Below are positions 1 to 8,456 of a stretch of DNA of 64,000 bases, one piece after another. Origin of the DNA: Fodinibacter sp963834965. GTDB taxonomy: Bacteria > Actinomycetota > Actinomycetes > Actinomycetales > Dermatophilaceae. The stretch spans positions 124,001 to 188,000 of the forward strand of contig CAWIEI010000017.1 of NCBI GenBank assembly GCA_963834965.1, written 5' to 3'. The position numbers and the translations under genes were made by a program. Each line of letters starts with the position of its first letter. Positions within the stretch are counted from its first letter, which is position 1. The notes beneath the pieces were generated by a model that did no database searches, was not told the origin of the DNA, and saw only the letters and a list, made by a program, of their open reading frames with translations.

Positions 1-342
1 CACCGCGAGCCACACCGCGAGGGCGCCGACGACACCGGGCGCCGGGTAGCCCGCCCAGGTCGTGAGCACGCGGCCCACCCCGCGCGCCGGCCCCACCGTG
101 ACGGCGTGCCCGGACATGTCGCCGCGCAGCACGAAGCCGGTGAACCGGCGGCCGCACAGCATCCCGATGCCGGCGTGGCCCAGCTCGTGCACCAGGGTGA
201 CGGCCAGGCGCACCACCCGCCAGACCGGCTCGACCGCCACGGCCACCAGGGCCGCGACGAGCACGACGAGCACGGGCGTCCCGGCGAGGGCGATGCCCTG
301 CTCGGGCACGACCCGCGACCAGACCTGCTCGAACCAGTTCAT
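1..342 (-). CDS. M50-type membrane zinc metalloprotease (partial)
   Basis: This is the N-terminal 114 codons of a membrane protein whose C-terminus lies beyond the left edge. An N-terminal hydrophobic helix (about residues 18-38) is followed by LVHELGHAGIG, an HExxH zinc motif at the start of a membrane segment. That arrangement is typical of M50/M50B (site-2-protease-like) proteins. The ATG at 342 gives MNWFEQVW. Intramembrane cleavage of some regulator is the family role; no substrate can be inferred here. The helicase gene upstream on the same strand ends only 40 bases away, so the two may be cotranscribed. Confidence 0.75.
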   Translation of the reverse strand, partial: MNWFEQVWSRVVPEQGIALAGTPVLVVLVAALVAVAVEPVWRVVRLAVTLVHELGHAGIGMLCGRRFTGFVLRGDMSGHAVTVGPARGVGRVLTTWAGYPAPGVVGALAVWLAV

Positions 343-382
343 GACGGCACCGTGGTGCGCGGGCGGGGCCCGCTCACCTCGG

Positions 383-1846
383 TCAGCGCGAGCGGCGGCT
401 CGCGCCCTCGGAGAAGGAGGCCGCCGAGCGGGCCGGCCGCGAGGAGGTGCTGTAGGTGGATGCCGGGCGGCCGGAGGCCGGGCGGGCGGACGAGCCGCCG
501 GCGCCGCGACGGCGCTGGCCGTTGCCACTGTTCCCACCGTTGGCCGAGGTGCGCTGCTTCGTACCGGACCCGTTGCGCTGGCCGCCACCCTGGCCACCGC
601 GGCCTCGACCGCCGCCCTGGCGGGCCTGGGTGCTCGGCTCGGGCAGGGCGATGCCGCCCTCGAAGGAGCGCTCACCGGGGGCGAGCTGCTGCAGCAGCGG
701 GTGCGTGGAGGTGACCCGGGTGGTCGTGGGGTTCACGCCCGCCTTGCGGGTGAGGTCGCGAACATCGCGCACCTGGTCGTCGGTCATCAGCGTGATGACC
801 GTGCCCGAGGCGCCGGCCCGGGCGGTGCGCCCCGAGCGGTGCGTGTAGGCCTTGTGCTCGACCGGCGGGTCGGCGTGGATGACCAGCGCGACGTCGTCGA
901 CGTGGATGCCGCGGGCGGCGATGTCGGTGGCGACCAGGGTGCGCGCCGCGCCGGAGTGGAAGGCGTCCATGGTGCGGGTGCGGGCGTTCTGGCTGAGGTT
1001 GCCGTGCAGCTCGACCGCGGGCACGCCCGACCCGTTGAGCTGGCGGGCCAGCTTCTTGGCGCGGTGCTTGGTGCGGGTGAACACGACGGTGCGGCCGGGT
1101 GCGGCGACCAGGTCGAGCAGCACCGGCAGGTGCCCGTCGGCGGTCACGTGCAGCACGTGGTGCGACATCGTCGAGATCGGCGACTGGGCCGAGTCGGCCT
1201 GGTGGGTCACCGGGTTGTGCAGGTAGCGCTTGGCGATGACGCTGATGCCGCCGTCGAGCGTGGCGGAGAACAGCATCCGCTGGCCCGACTGGGGGGTGGC
1301 GTCGAGCAGGCGGCGCACCTGGGGCAGGAAGCCGAGGTCGGCCATGTGGTCGGCCTCGTCGATGACGGTGATCTCGACGGCGTCGAGCGACACGTGGCCC
1401 TGGCCGATGAGGTCCTCGAGCCGGCCGGGGCAGGCGACGACGACGTCGACGCCGCGGCGGATCGCGGCGACCTGGGGGCCCTGGCCGACGCCGCCGAAGA
1501 CGGTGCGCGAGGTGAGGCCGAGGCGCTGCGCGAGCGGCGTCATCGCCTCCTCGATCTGGGTGGCCAGCTCACGGGTCGGGGCCAGGATGAGCGCGCGCGG
1601 CCGCTTCGGCTGCGGGCGCTTCCCGCTCGCCGCGAGGCGGCTGAGCAGGGGCAGCACGAACGCGATGGTCTTGCCGGAGCCGGTGCGGCCCCGGCCGAGC
1701 ACGTCGCGACCCGCGAGGGAGTCGGGCAGCGTCGCGGCCTGGATCGGGGTGGGCGTCGTGATGCCGCCGGCGGCGAGCACCTCGACGAGGGGGGCGGGCA
1801 CGCCGAGCGTGCCGAAGTTCGGGGAGGACAAGAAGATTTCCTTCAC
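383..1846 (-). CDS. DEAD-box ATP-dependent RNA helicase
   Basis: This 487-residue protein has the full DEAD-box order: Q-motif region ending TPTPIQ (near residues 31-36), Walker A GRTGSGKT (53-60), PTRELATQ (about 90-97), DEAD (163-166), SAT, and HRSGRTARAG in the second RecA domain. About the last 90 residues form a basic, Gly/Arg/Ser-rich tail typical of RNA-binding extensions. The family unwinds short RNA duplexes using ATP in ribosome assembly or RNA turnover. The start chosen is GTG at 1846 (KEIFLSSPNF), because the first recognisable motif follows directly. It is adjacent to the M50 gene on the same strand. Confidence 0.93.
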   Translation of the reverse strand: MKEIFLSSPNFGTLGVPAPLVEVLAAGGITTPTPIQAATLPDSLAGRDVLGRGRTGSGKTIAFVLPLLSRLAASGKRPQPKRPRALILAPTRELATQIEEAMTPLAQRLGLTSRTVFGGVGQGPQVAAIRRGVDVVVACPGRLEDLIGQGHVSLDAVEITVIDEADHMADLGFLPQVRRLLDATPQSGQRMLFSATLDGGISVIAKRYLHNPVTHQADSAQSPISTMSHHVLHVTADGHLPVLLDLVAAPGRTVVFTRTKHRAKKLARQLNGSGVPAVELHGNLSQNARTRTMDAFHSGAARTLVATDIAARGIHVDDVALVIHADPPVEHKAYTHRSGRTARAGASGTVITLMTDDQVRDVRDLTRKAGVNPTTTRVTSTHPLLQQLAPGERSFEGGIALPEPSTQARQGGGRGRGGQGGGQRNGSGTKQRTSANGGNSGNGQRRRGAGGSSARPASGRPASTYSTSSRPARSAASFSEGASRRSR

Positions 1847-2104
1847 GGTGCATGGGGTCGTCGCGACCGTCGTGGTCGGCGTCGACTCGGATGTTCTGCC
1901 GGGCGGGGCTCTGGGCCGCGGCGCCGCGTGGCGGGGGCTGGCCCCGACGCGAAGGCATCGACATCAAAGAAGCAGGGCCCGAGGCAGAAGGCGGGCCGCT
2001 GCTCCCAGTCTAGGTGACCGCGCCGTCATCCCCCGAATCGCCCCGGCCCGAGCGGGTTGTCGAGAGTCTGTTCGTGGCGGACCTCCCCCGCCCTACAGTG
2101 ACCT

Positions 2105-2770
2105 ATGCCGTCGCTCCCCCTCTTCCCCCTGGGCGCGCCCCTGCTGCCCGGAGCGCGGCTTCCCCTGCAGCTCTTCGAGCCGCGCTACCTGGTGCTCGCC
2201 CGCACCCTCGCCGAGCTCGACGAGGACGACCGCCGGTTCGGGGTGCTGCTCATCCGCAAGGGCCACGAGGTCGGCGCCGACTCGGTGCAGGACCTGCACG
2301 GCATCGGCTGCGAGGCCCGGGTCGACGCGATGGCGCTCGCCGACAGCGCGATCGGCCCGATGGTGCACCTCATCGCCACCGGGGTGCGCCGGTTCCGCCT
2401 CGACGGCGTCGACGACACCGCCGGCACCCCGTTCACCACCGGGCTGGTCACCTGGCTGCCCGAGCCGCCCGACGGCGACGACCCGGAGGTCGCGGCCCTC
2501 GCCCAGCGGGTGCTGCGGGCGCACCTGGACTACCTCGCCGGCATGGGCGCGCAGGTCGAGCCGGTGGAGGCGGCGCTGCCCTCCGTCGCCTACCGGGTCG
2601 CCGAGCGGATGGTGCTCGACCCGGCCGACCGGCAGCGGGTGCTCGAGGGCGGGGATGCCGCGACCCGGCTGCGCACGGTGCTCGCGCTGCTGCGCCGCGA
2701 GAGCGCCATCGTCGGCCGGTTCGGGGCGGTGCCGACGCCGCCCGACCCGAGCGGCGCGTCGCTGAACTGA
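2105..2770 (+). CDS. LON peptidase substrate-binding-domain protein
   Basis: This 221-residue protein begins PSLPLFPLGAPLLPG and continues LQLFEPRYLVLARTL, the signature of the N-terminal (substrate-binding) domain of Lon proteases. It carries no AAA module or protease domain. Such stand-alone LON-domain proteins are widespread in actinobacteria; their role is unknown, probably protein or peptide binding. It diverges from the DEAD-box gene and is followed 19 bases later by the MazG-like gene, so the two may be cotranscribed. Confidence 0.9.
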   Translation: MPSLPLFPLGAPLLPGARLPLQLFEPRYLVLARTLAELDEDDRRFGVLLIRKGHEVGADSVQDLHGIGCEARVDAMALADSAIGPMVHLIATGVRRFRLDGVDDTAGTPFTTGLVTWLPEPPDGDDPEVAALAQRVLRAHLDYLAGMGAQVEPVEAALPSVAYRVAERMVLDPADRQRVLEGGDAATRLRTVLALLRRESAIVGRFGAVPTPPDPSGASLN

Positions 2771-2789
2771 CGCCGGTAGGTTGCCGCGC

Positions 2790-3071
2790 ATGGACCTCGC
2801 GCACCTCCAGGACGTCATCGAGCGCACCTACGGCGCCCGCGACCGAGAGCGCGGGGTGCCGAGCACCGTCGCGTGGCTCGCCGAGGAGGTGGGCGAGCTG
2901 GCGCAGGCCGTGCGCAAGGGCGACCACGCGCAGCGCGAGCACGAGTTCGGCGACGTGCTGGCGTGGGTCGCCTCGCTCGCCAACCAGGTCGACGTCGACC
3001 TCACCGCGGCGGTGCAGCGCTATGCCGCCGGGTGCCCGCGGTGTGGGTCGCTGCCCTGCACCTGCCCGTAG
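2790..3071 (+). CDS. MazG-like nucleotide pyrophosphohydrolase-fold protein
   Basis: This 93-residue protein contains WLAEEVGELAQAV followed by EFGDVLAWVASLAN. This is the paired EEVGEL/EFGD acidic metal-binding pattern of all-alpha MazG/dUTPase-like NTP pyrophosphohydrolases. The end, CPRCGSLPCTCP, has four cysteines that may bind zinc. ATG at 2790 is preferred to the in-frame TTG nine bases upstream. Hydrolysis of a non-canonical NTP to NMP and pyrophosphate is the family reaction; the substrate is unknown. Confidence 0.85.
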   Translation: MDLAHLQDVIERTYGARDRERGVPSTVAWLAEEVGELAQAVRKGDHAQREHEFGDVLAWVASLANQVDVDLTAAVQRYAAGCPRCGSLPCTCP

Positions 3072-3083
3072 GCGGTGGGCCGT

Positions 3084-3255
3084 TCAGCAGCCGGGCAGCG
3101 ACTCGAACCGGTAGGGCGCGGAGATGGTCAGCGCCCGGGGGTGAGCCCTTGACGGATGCCGTCGGCGAGCCGCCGACGTCACAGGCCGTCGCGGCCGGCA
3201 GCAGGGCCGTGCCGGCGGCCAACGCGGCGAGGCGCCGGGTCGTTCGAGCTTCCAC
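3084..3255 (-). pseudogene. Small putative lipoprotein with frameshift
   Basis: From GTG at 3255 one frame reads a short signal peptide and lipobox-like end (LAAGTALLPAATACD). It then loses plausible coding sense after KGSPPG. A different frame of the same strand supplies a sensible terminus, LTISAPYRFESLPGC, stopping at 3084. The switch would fall in the run of five G at about 3137. A 55-60-residue secreted lipoprotein broken by one indel explains both pieces, but this is inference; the gene is short and unmatched to any family. Confidence 0.35.
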
Positions 3256-3318
3256 CGGTGCACCGCAGGACGTCGGCTGATGTTTCGCTCGTGGTCGCGT
3301 TGGGTCCGGCCTGCCGAC

Positions 3319-4212
3319 TCAGGGGCTGGTTGGCGAGACCTCGGGCTCGGGGTGCCCGGGGGCACGGGCATCGGCCACCTCGCCGTGGCCGGCGAGCGCG
3401 AGGGCGCCACCGACCGCGAGGGCGAAGCCGGCGACGGCGACCCACTCCCACCCCGCCCGCGGCACGTCGCCGAGCATGACGACCCCCACGAGTGCCGGGG
3501 CGATGGTCTCGCCCACGACGAGCGGGGCGGTGGCCTGGGTGACAGTGCCGCGCTGGAGGGCCGTGGAGTACGACAGGAGGGCGACCACGGCCGCGACGGC
3601 GAGCGCGTAGGTGGCCGGGTCGCGCAGCAGGGTCCCGACGTCGGAGAACAGCGTGTCGAACCCGATCTGTGGCAACACCCGCGCGGCGACGGCCACGGCA
3701 CCGAAGCCCAGCCCGGCGACGGCACCCAGGGCGGCTGCCCCCTTCGCTCCCTTCAGCCGGCCCAGCGGCACCGCGAGCGCGCCCAGGGCGAGCGCGGCGA
3801 CCAGGATGCCCCACCGCTCGGCGGAGCTGACGTCGGCCGGCTTGTCCTCCGCGGCGGACAGGCCCACCAGGACCAAGCCGCCGATGACGACGCCGAGCGC
3901 CACCTTGTCGCGTCGGGTCAACGGCATCTTGAGGAAGACCGCACCGAGCACCGCGGTGATGGCCAGGAAGCTCGACACGATCGCCTGCACCGCGAACAGC
4001 GGCATGGTCTGCAGTGCGGCGATGGACAGCACGAAGGCGAACCCGTCGAGGGCCAGGCCGAGCAGGTAGCGCCACGACTTCACCAGGCGCAGCAGCAGGC
4101 GGGGGTCGAGCCCCTCGGTGGTGGTCTCCTCACGGGCGGCCAGGGCCTGCAGGATGGAGGCGCCGCCGTAGCAGAGTGCCGCGCCGAGCGCTCCGAGCAG
4201 GCCCCAGATCAT
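3319..4212 (-). CDS. EamA/DMT-family membrane transporter
   Basis: This 297-residue protein has about nine or ten hydrophobic helices. The first is MIWGLLGALGAALCYGGASILQ, and the second half has helices such as YALAVAAVVALLSYSTAL and APALVGVVMLGDV. This two-repeat layout is that of drug/metabolite (EamA-like) exporters. The charged C-terminus, rich in Pro and Glu, is likely cytosolic. ATG at 4212 begins directly at the first helix; an upstream extension would be low-complexity shadow sequence. The substrate is unknown. Confidence 0.82.
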   Translation of the reverse strand: MIWGLLGALGAALCYGGASILQALAAREETTTEGLDPRLLLRLVKSWRYLLGLALDGFAFVLSIAALQTMPLFAVQAIVSSFLAITAVLGAVFLKMPLTRRDKVALGVVIGGLVLVGLSAAEDKPADVSSAERWGILVAALALGALAVPLGRLKGAKGAAALGAVAGLGFGAVAVAARVLPQIGFDTLFSDVGTLLRDPATYALAVAAVVALLSYSTALQRGTVTQATAPLVVGETIAPALVGVVMLGDVPRAGWEWVAVAGFALAVGGALALAGHGEVADARAPGHPEPEVSPTSP

Positions 4213-4222
4213 GCTGGGGAGG

Positions 4223-4414
4223 CTACTCGCGGTTGCGGTGGCCGGCCCGTGGCCGGCGGCGAGCACCCGGGCCAGCCGGTCGAGGGGCCGGGTCGCCCGC
4301 GTCGGTGGTGACGGTCGCGCGGTCCCAGCGGTGCGCGAGCTCGCGGGCCAGGGGGTGCTCGAAGCCGGAGACGTCGAGGGACCAACGGGCTCCGAGCGCG
4401 TCGATGACGACCAC
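4223..4414 (-). CDS. Short hypothetical protein, possibly a gene remnant
   Basis: The 63-codon frame starts VVIDALGARWSLDVSGFEHP and continues LARELAHRWDRATVTTD, which reads like ordinary protein. The last 25 residues become Pro/Arg-rich, as in a shadow frame. It ends ten bases before the EamA start on the same strand. It could be a small upstream gene of that operon or the N-terminal stub of a decayed gene. No family is recognised. Confidence 0.35.
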   Translation of the reverse strand: MVVIDALGARWSLDVSGFEHPLARELAHRWDRATVTTDAGDPAPRPAGPGARRRPRAGHRNRE

Positions 4415-4532
4415 GCGGTCAGTCTGTCGTCCCCAGCGACGGCCACGCTCCCGCCCGGGTGCCGTGCCCGGCCCTACGATGGCGCCACGTCGAGGGCGCC
4501 CGCCCCCGGCATCCGGTCAGGGAGGTGCCGCC

Positions 4533-5672
4533 GTGCGAGAACCGCGCAGCGCCGGCTGGTCGGCCGCCGCCTCGCCGAACCTGACCCGGTGGGGAGTGCG
4601 GTCATGGTTACTCCTGGGCGTGCTGGGCTTCGGCGCCGCACTGCTCTGGCTGATGGCGCAGGTGTCCGGCTTCGTGGTGCCCCTCGCGCTCGCCGCCGTG
4701 ATGGGGGCCATCTTCGCCCCCCTCGTCGAGCGCCTCCAGTCCCGTGGCGTCCCTCGGTCCGCAGGCGCGCTGCTCGTGCTGCTCGGCCTCACCGCCGTCG
4801 TGGTCGGGTCGGTCTGGCTGGTCATCACCGGCATCCTCGGGCAGTCGGGGCAGATCCGCGCGCAGGTGAGCGCCGGTCTCGACACGGTGAGCTCGTCGCT
4901 GGCATCGCGCGGCATCGACATCGGCGGTGGCGCCGCGGCCACCGACTCGGTCGGCAGCGCCACCAGCCAGGCCCTCGGGGGCGTGCTGGGTGCGCTGGCA
5001 ACCACCTTCTCGGGGCTGATGTCGTTGGGCATCGCGACGGCAATCGGTGCCTTCCTGCTGTACTACGTGCTCGTCGACTGGGCCGGGCTCAACCGGTGGG
5101 TCGGTGCACACGTCGGCCTCGATGCCGCCACGGGCGAGGAGATCGTCGGCGAGTCGGCGGTCGCGGTGCGGCGCTACTTCTGGGCCCTGACCCTGTCGGC
5201 GGTGGTCACGGCCGTGCTGATCGGCGGCACCGCCTGGGTGCTGGGGGTGCCGCTGGCCTTCACCATCGCCGTCGTCACGCTGGTCACGTCGTACGTCCCC
5301 TACCTCGGGGCCATCCTATCGGGTGCCTTCGCCACGCTGATCGCATTGGGCGCCAACGGTCTTGACACGGCCATCATCATGCTGGTCGTCATCCTCGTCG
5401 TGCAGAACATCGTGCAGACCATCGTGTTGGTGCGCCTGGCGGGCACCGCCCTGAGCCTGCACCCCATCGTCGTGCTCGGGGCCACCGTCGTCGGCGCCGC
5501 GGTCGCGGGGATGCTGGGGGCCGCTCTCGCCTCGCCCGCCGTCGCGGTGGCGATCATGGTGCAGCGCCGGCTCTCAACCGGGCCGGGGCACGTGCCGCTG
5601 GACCAGCCCGAGGACCTGCCCATGGCACTCCGGCCGGCCGTCGCCGAGCCCTTCCCGGACGCTCAGGCGTAG
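4533..5672 (+). CDS. AI-2E family transporter (PF01594-type permease)
   Basis: This 379-residue membrane protein begins at GTG 4533, seven bases after a GGAGG ribosome site. It shows paired N-terminal helices (SWLLLGVLGFGAALLW and VVPLALAAVMGAIFAPLVERL), a soluble stretch, and C-terminal helices with a TSYVPYLGAILSG segment and QNIVQTIVLVRLAGTALSLHP. This is the architecture of the PerM/AI-2E exporter family. The 'AI-2' name is historical; members move diverse substrates. Its 3' end overlaps the convergent kinase-like gene by 10 bases. Confidence 0.88.
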   Translation: MREPRSAGWSAAASPNLTRWGVRSWLLLGVLGFGAALLWLMAQVSGFVVPLALAAVMGAIFAPLVERLQSRGVPRSAGALLVLLGLTAVVVGSVWLVITGILGQSGQIRAQVSAGLDTVSSSLASRGIDIGGGAAATDSVGSATSQALGGVLGALATTFSGLMSLGIATAIGAFLLYYVLVDWAGLNRWVGAHVGLDAATGEEIVGESAVAVRRYFWALTLSAVVTAVLIGGTAWVLGVPLAFTIAVVTLVTSYVPYLGAILSGAFATLIALGANGLDTAIIMLVVILVVQNIVQTIVLVRLAGTALSLHPIVVLGATVVGAAVAGMLGAALASPAVAVAIMVQRRLSTGPGHVPLDQPEDLPMALRPAVAEPFPDAQA

Positions 5673-6439
5673 CGCCGCGCGGCGCGCAGCACCTGCCCGG
5701 CGTACGACCCGCCGAACAGAACGGCGTGCAGCAGCAGCGGGTGAACCTGGTGCAGGAGCACCCGGTCGCGCCACCCGTCGGCCAGCGGGGCGGCCTCGTC
5801 GTAGGCCGCGAGCACGCGCTCGAGATGGGGCGCGCCGAACAGCGCGAGCATGGCGAGGTCGGCCTCACGCGAACCTCCGTGCGCCGCGGGGTCGATGAGC
5901 ACCGCCTCCTGCGCGGTCCACAGCACGTTGCCCGACCACAGGTCGCCGTGCAGCCGGGCGGGGGCCTCACCGGTGTCGAACGCGCCGGACGCGACCCGGT
6001 CGGCGAGCCGTCGCAGCACGGCGGTGTCGGCGTCGTCGAGCACGCCCCGCGCCTGGGCCAGCGGCAGCAGCTCGGTGATGCGGGCCTGCGCGTAGAACTC
6101 GCCCCAGCGGTCCCAGCCACCGAGGGCGAGGGGCAGGGGCTCGCTCAGCGGGCCGAGCCAACCGTCGCCCACCCAGCCCGGCGGGCCGCAGCCGAATGCC
6201 GCGGCACCGGCGGCGTGCGTCGCCGCGAGACCGCGCCCCAGTCGTTCGGCCGCCGCCACGGTGGGCGCCGCAGGGCTGAGGCGGGCCAGGTCGAGGTGGT
6301 GCGGTCCGTCGTCGAGCACCTCGACGACGGGGGCTCCCCCGGCAGGCGCGGCCTCGGCGAGCCAGCGCAGCCCGGTCGCCTCCCAGCCGAAGTAGCCCGG
6401 CGGCGCGCTGGTGGACTGCTTGCGGTGACGGGCCGGCAT
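5663..6439 (-). CDS. Fructosamine kinase / aminoglycoside phosphotransferase-fold protein
   Basis: The 258-residue protein has the kinase-fold catalytic loop LHGDLWSGNVLW and the metal-binding VLIDPAAHGGSREADLAML. Both are characteristic of fructosamine-3-kinase family proteins (HGDLWxGN, DPAxxxGxxExDLAM). The family phosphorylates ketoamines on glycated proteins or small amines; the substrate here is unknown. ATG at 6439 (PARHRKQSTSAPPGYFG) is the first sensible start, and the upstream in-frame sequence looks non-coding. Confidence 0.87.
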   Translation of the reverse strand: MPARHRKQSTSAPPGYFGWEATGLRWLAEAAPAGGAPVVEVLDDGPHHLDLARLSPAAPTVAAAERLGRGLAATHAAGAAAFGCGPPGWVGDGWLGPLSEPLPLALGGWDRWGEFYAQARITELLPLAQARGVLDDADTAVLRRLADRVASGAFDTGEAPARLHGDLWSGNVLWTAQEAVLIDPAAHGGSREADLAMLALFGAPHLERVLAAYDEAAPLADGWRDRVLLHQVHPLLLHAVLFGGSYAGQVLRAARRYA

Positions 6440-6515
6440 CCGGCCATCGTCGCAGGTCCCCGTGCCAGGCTGCCGCGGAGGGATACTGGCAGGCACCTGA
6501 CTACGGGGAGGACCG

Positions 6516-7274
6516 ATGACCGAGCAGCAATCCGCCGTGCCCGAGGGGCTCCTCGTGCCACCTGCCGCCCTCGAGGCGCTCACGACCGACATCGGCGGGG
6601 TGCTGGAGTCGATGGAGCAGGTGTCCGACTACCTCGAGCGGGTCGTGCACGCGGTGCGCCGCCACGTGCCCGGGTGTGACGAGGTGGGGGTCACCGTGCT
6701 GAGCGCCGGGCGGCCGCACACGGCCGCCTACACGACGGTGCAGACCCTCGAGATCGACGCGATGCAGTACGCCCTCGACGACGGCCCCTGCCTCGACTCC
6801 GCGCGACACCGCCGCGAGAACCGGGTCGACGACCTCGTCGCGCCCGACGGTCGCTGGCCGCTGTTCGCCAAGGAGTGTCGCGACGACGGAATGCGCAGCC
6901 TCCTCGCCCTGCCGCTGGTCAGCGGTGGCGAGTGCGTCGGTGCGCTGAACCTCTACGGCTGGGCACCGCACGCCTTCGAGGGGTTCGATGCCTCGCTGGT
7001 GCGGGTCGCCGCCTCACGCTGTGCCGATGCCGTGGTCGCGGTCTCGGCGCTCGACGGGGTACAGCGCCTCGCCGGGCAGCTCGAGCAGGCGATGGCCAGC
7101 CGGGCCGTCATCGAGCAGGCCAAGGGCGTCATCATGGCGCTGCGCGGCCTGCCCGAGCACGCGGCGTTCGAGGTGCTGCGCACCACCTCGCAGGCCCGCA
7201 ACATCAAGGTGCGCGAGCTCGCCCACCAGATCGTCACCGGTGTCGTCACGCGGGAGGAGCCGGGGCGCGCCTGA
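6516..7274 (+). CDS. GAF and ANTAR domain regulator
   Basis: Of 252 residues, about 30-175 form a GAF domain (ALDDGPCLDSARHRRE, LLALPLVSGGECVGALNLYG). Residues about 190-245 form an ANTAR RNA-binding domain (SRAVIEQAKGVIMALRGLPE then SQARNIKVRELAHQIV). ANTAR proteins bind tandem RNA hairpins and prevent transcription termination; the GAF domain would sense a ligand or redox state. A GGGGAGGA ribosome site precedes the ATG. A second protein of this class is at 55039. Confidence 0.92.
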   Translation: MTEQQSAVPEGLLVPPAALEALTTDIGGVLESMEQVSDYLERVVHAVRRHVPGCDEVGVTVLSAGRPHTAAYTTVQTLEIDAMQYALDDGPCLDSARHRRENRVDDLVAPDGRWPLFAKECRDDGMRSLLALPLVSGGECVGALNLYGWAPHAFEGFDASLVRVAASRCADAVVAVSALDGVQRLAGQLEQAMASRAVIEQAKGVIMALRGLPEHAAFEVLRTTSQARNIKVRELAHQIVTGVVTREEPGRA

Positions 7275-7295
7275 GCGCTGCCCTAGCATCGAGCC

Positions 7296-8447
7296 ATGCC
7301 GCGACCGCATGCCGCAGCAGTGCTCGAGGACGCCTACAACGGGCGCAAGGCCCGCGTGCTCCATTCACGCGGGTGGACGACCCGTGTCGTGCCTCTCACC
7401 GGCTACGGCAGCGTGAGCCAGTTGCGGGTCTTTGCCCGCGTCATCATGACCCGGGGCCGGCCGGAGGACGAGCCGGAGGAGCCCACCTACGCCGCGCGGC
7501 TGCGGGCCGTCGAGCTCGAGACCCGCGGCTGGAAGGCGTTCTTCGCGACCCCCGCGGTCGACGAGCCGGTGACCGTGCGGGTCAACGAGCGCATCGTGAC
7601 CACGCGCACCGACCGGGGCGGTTATGTCGACCTCACCGTGCGCGGGCACGGTCTCGCGCCCGGCTGGCACCAGATCTACGTCGGGTCGCCCGGGGCCGAG
7701 ACCATCGACGTGCCGGTGCTGGTCGTGGGCACCACCGTGACCCACGGCATCATCTCCGACATCGACGACACGGTGCTCTCCACGTCGCTGCCCCGCCCGA
7801 TGATCGCCGCGTGGAACACGTTCATGCGGTCTGAGGGGGCCCGGAAGCCGGTACCGGGGATGGCCACGATGTACCGCGAGCTGCTCGCCGAGCACCCCGA
7901 CGCCCCGGTCATCTACCTGTCCACCGGGGCGTGGAACACCGCGCCGCTGCTCACCCGCTTCCTGCGACGTAGCGGTTTTCCCGCCGGTCCGATGCTGCTC
8001 ACCGACTGGGGGCCGACCAACTCCGGGTGGTTCCGGTCGGGCCGTGAGCACAAGCAGGCCCAGCTGCACCGGCTGGCCCGCGAGCTGCCGCACGTGAAGT
8101 GGCTGCTCGTCGGCGACGACGGCCAGCACGACCCGAAGCTCTACACCGAGTTCACTGGCCGCCGCCCCGATCACGTGCGCGGCATCGCCATCCGTGAGCT
8201 GTCACCGAGCGAGCAGGTGCTCTCGCACGTCATCCCGGTGGCCAACGACGACCTCGCGCCTGCCCCCACCGAGCAGCTCGAGGTGCCGGTGGTGAGGGCG
8301 AGCGACGGCTACGGCTTGCTGCGCCAGGTCCGGATGGTCTGGCAGTCCGAGGTGCCCAGCCGGACGCTCGCCGGACGTGCCTCGACGAACGTGCCCTCGC
8401 TGGAGGACCCGCCCGACTACCTGCTTCCGGACCCCGACGAGCGGTAG
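7296..8447 (+). CDS. App1-like phosphatidate phosphatase domain protein (DUF2183)
   Basis: This 383-residue protein carries the HAD-type motif IISDIDDTVLSTSLPRPM near the middle. It continues VIYLSTGAWNTAPLLTRFL and WLLVGDDGQHDPKLYTEF, the conserved blocks of the App1 catalytic domain (DxDxT phosphatase). Yeast App1 is a phosphatidate phosphatase; the bacterial substrate is not established. An N-terminal beta-rich region of about 150 residues precedes the domain. The gene lies 21 bases after the ANTAR gene and 9 bases before the Fpg/Nei gene. Confidence 0.9.
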   Translation: MPRPHAAAVLEDAYNGRKARVLHSRGWTTRVVPLTGYGSVSQLRVFARVIMTRGRPEDEPEEPTYAARLRAVELETRGWKAFFATPAVDEPVTVRVNERIVTTRTDRGGYVDLTVRGHGLAPGWHQIYVGSPGAETIDVPVLVVGTTVTHGIISDIDDTVLSTSLPRPMIAAWNTFMRSEGARKPVPGMATMYRELLAEHPDAPVIYLSTGAWNTAPLLTRFLRRSGFPAGPMLLTDWGPTNSGWFRSGREHKQAQLHRLARELPHVKWLLVGDDGQHDPKLYTEFTGRRPDHVRGIAIRELSPSEQVLSHVIPVANDDLAPAPTEQLEVPVVRASDGYGLLRQVRMVWQSEVPSRTLAGRASTNVPSLEDPPDYLLPDPDER

Positions 8448-8456
8448 CGTCGGCCC

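Noticed and set aside
62..2017. Long plus-strand open frame opposite the M50 and helicase genes
   Set aside because: Low-complexity Ala/Gly/Arg composition, and antisense to genes with complete catalytic motifs.
4014..4532. N-terminal extension of the AI-2E transporter
   Set aside because: The in-frame sequence is Arg/Ala-rich, overlaps the EamA gene and lacks helices. The GTG at 4533 has a GGAGG site.
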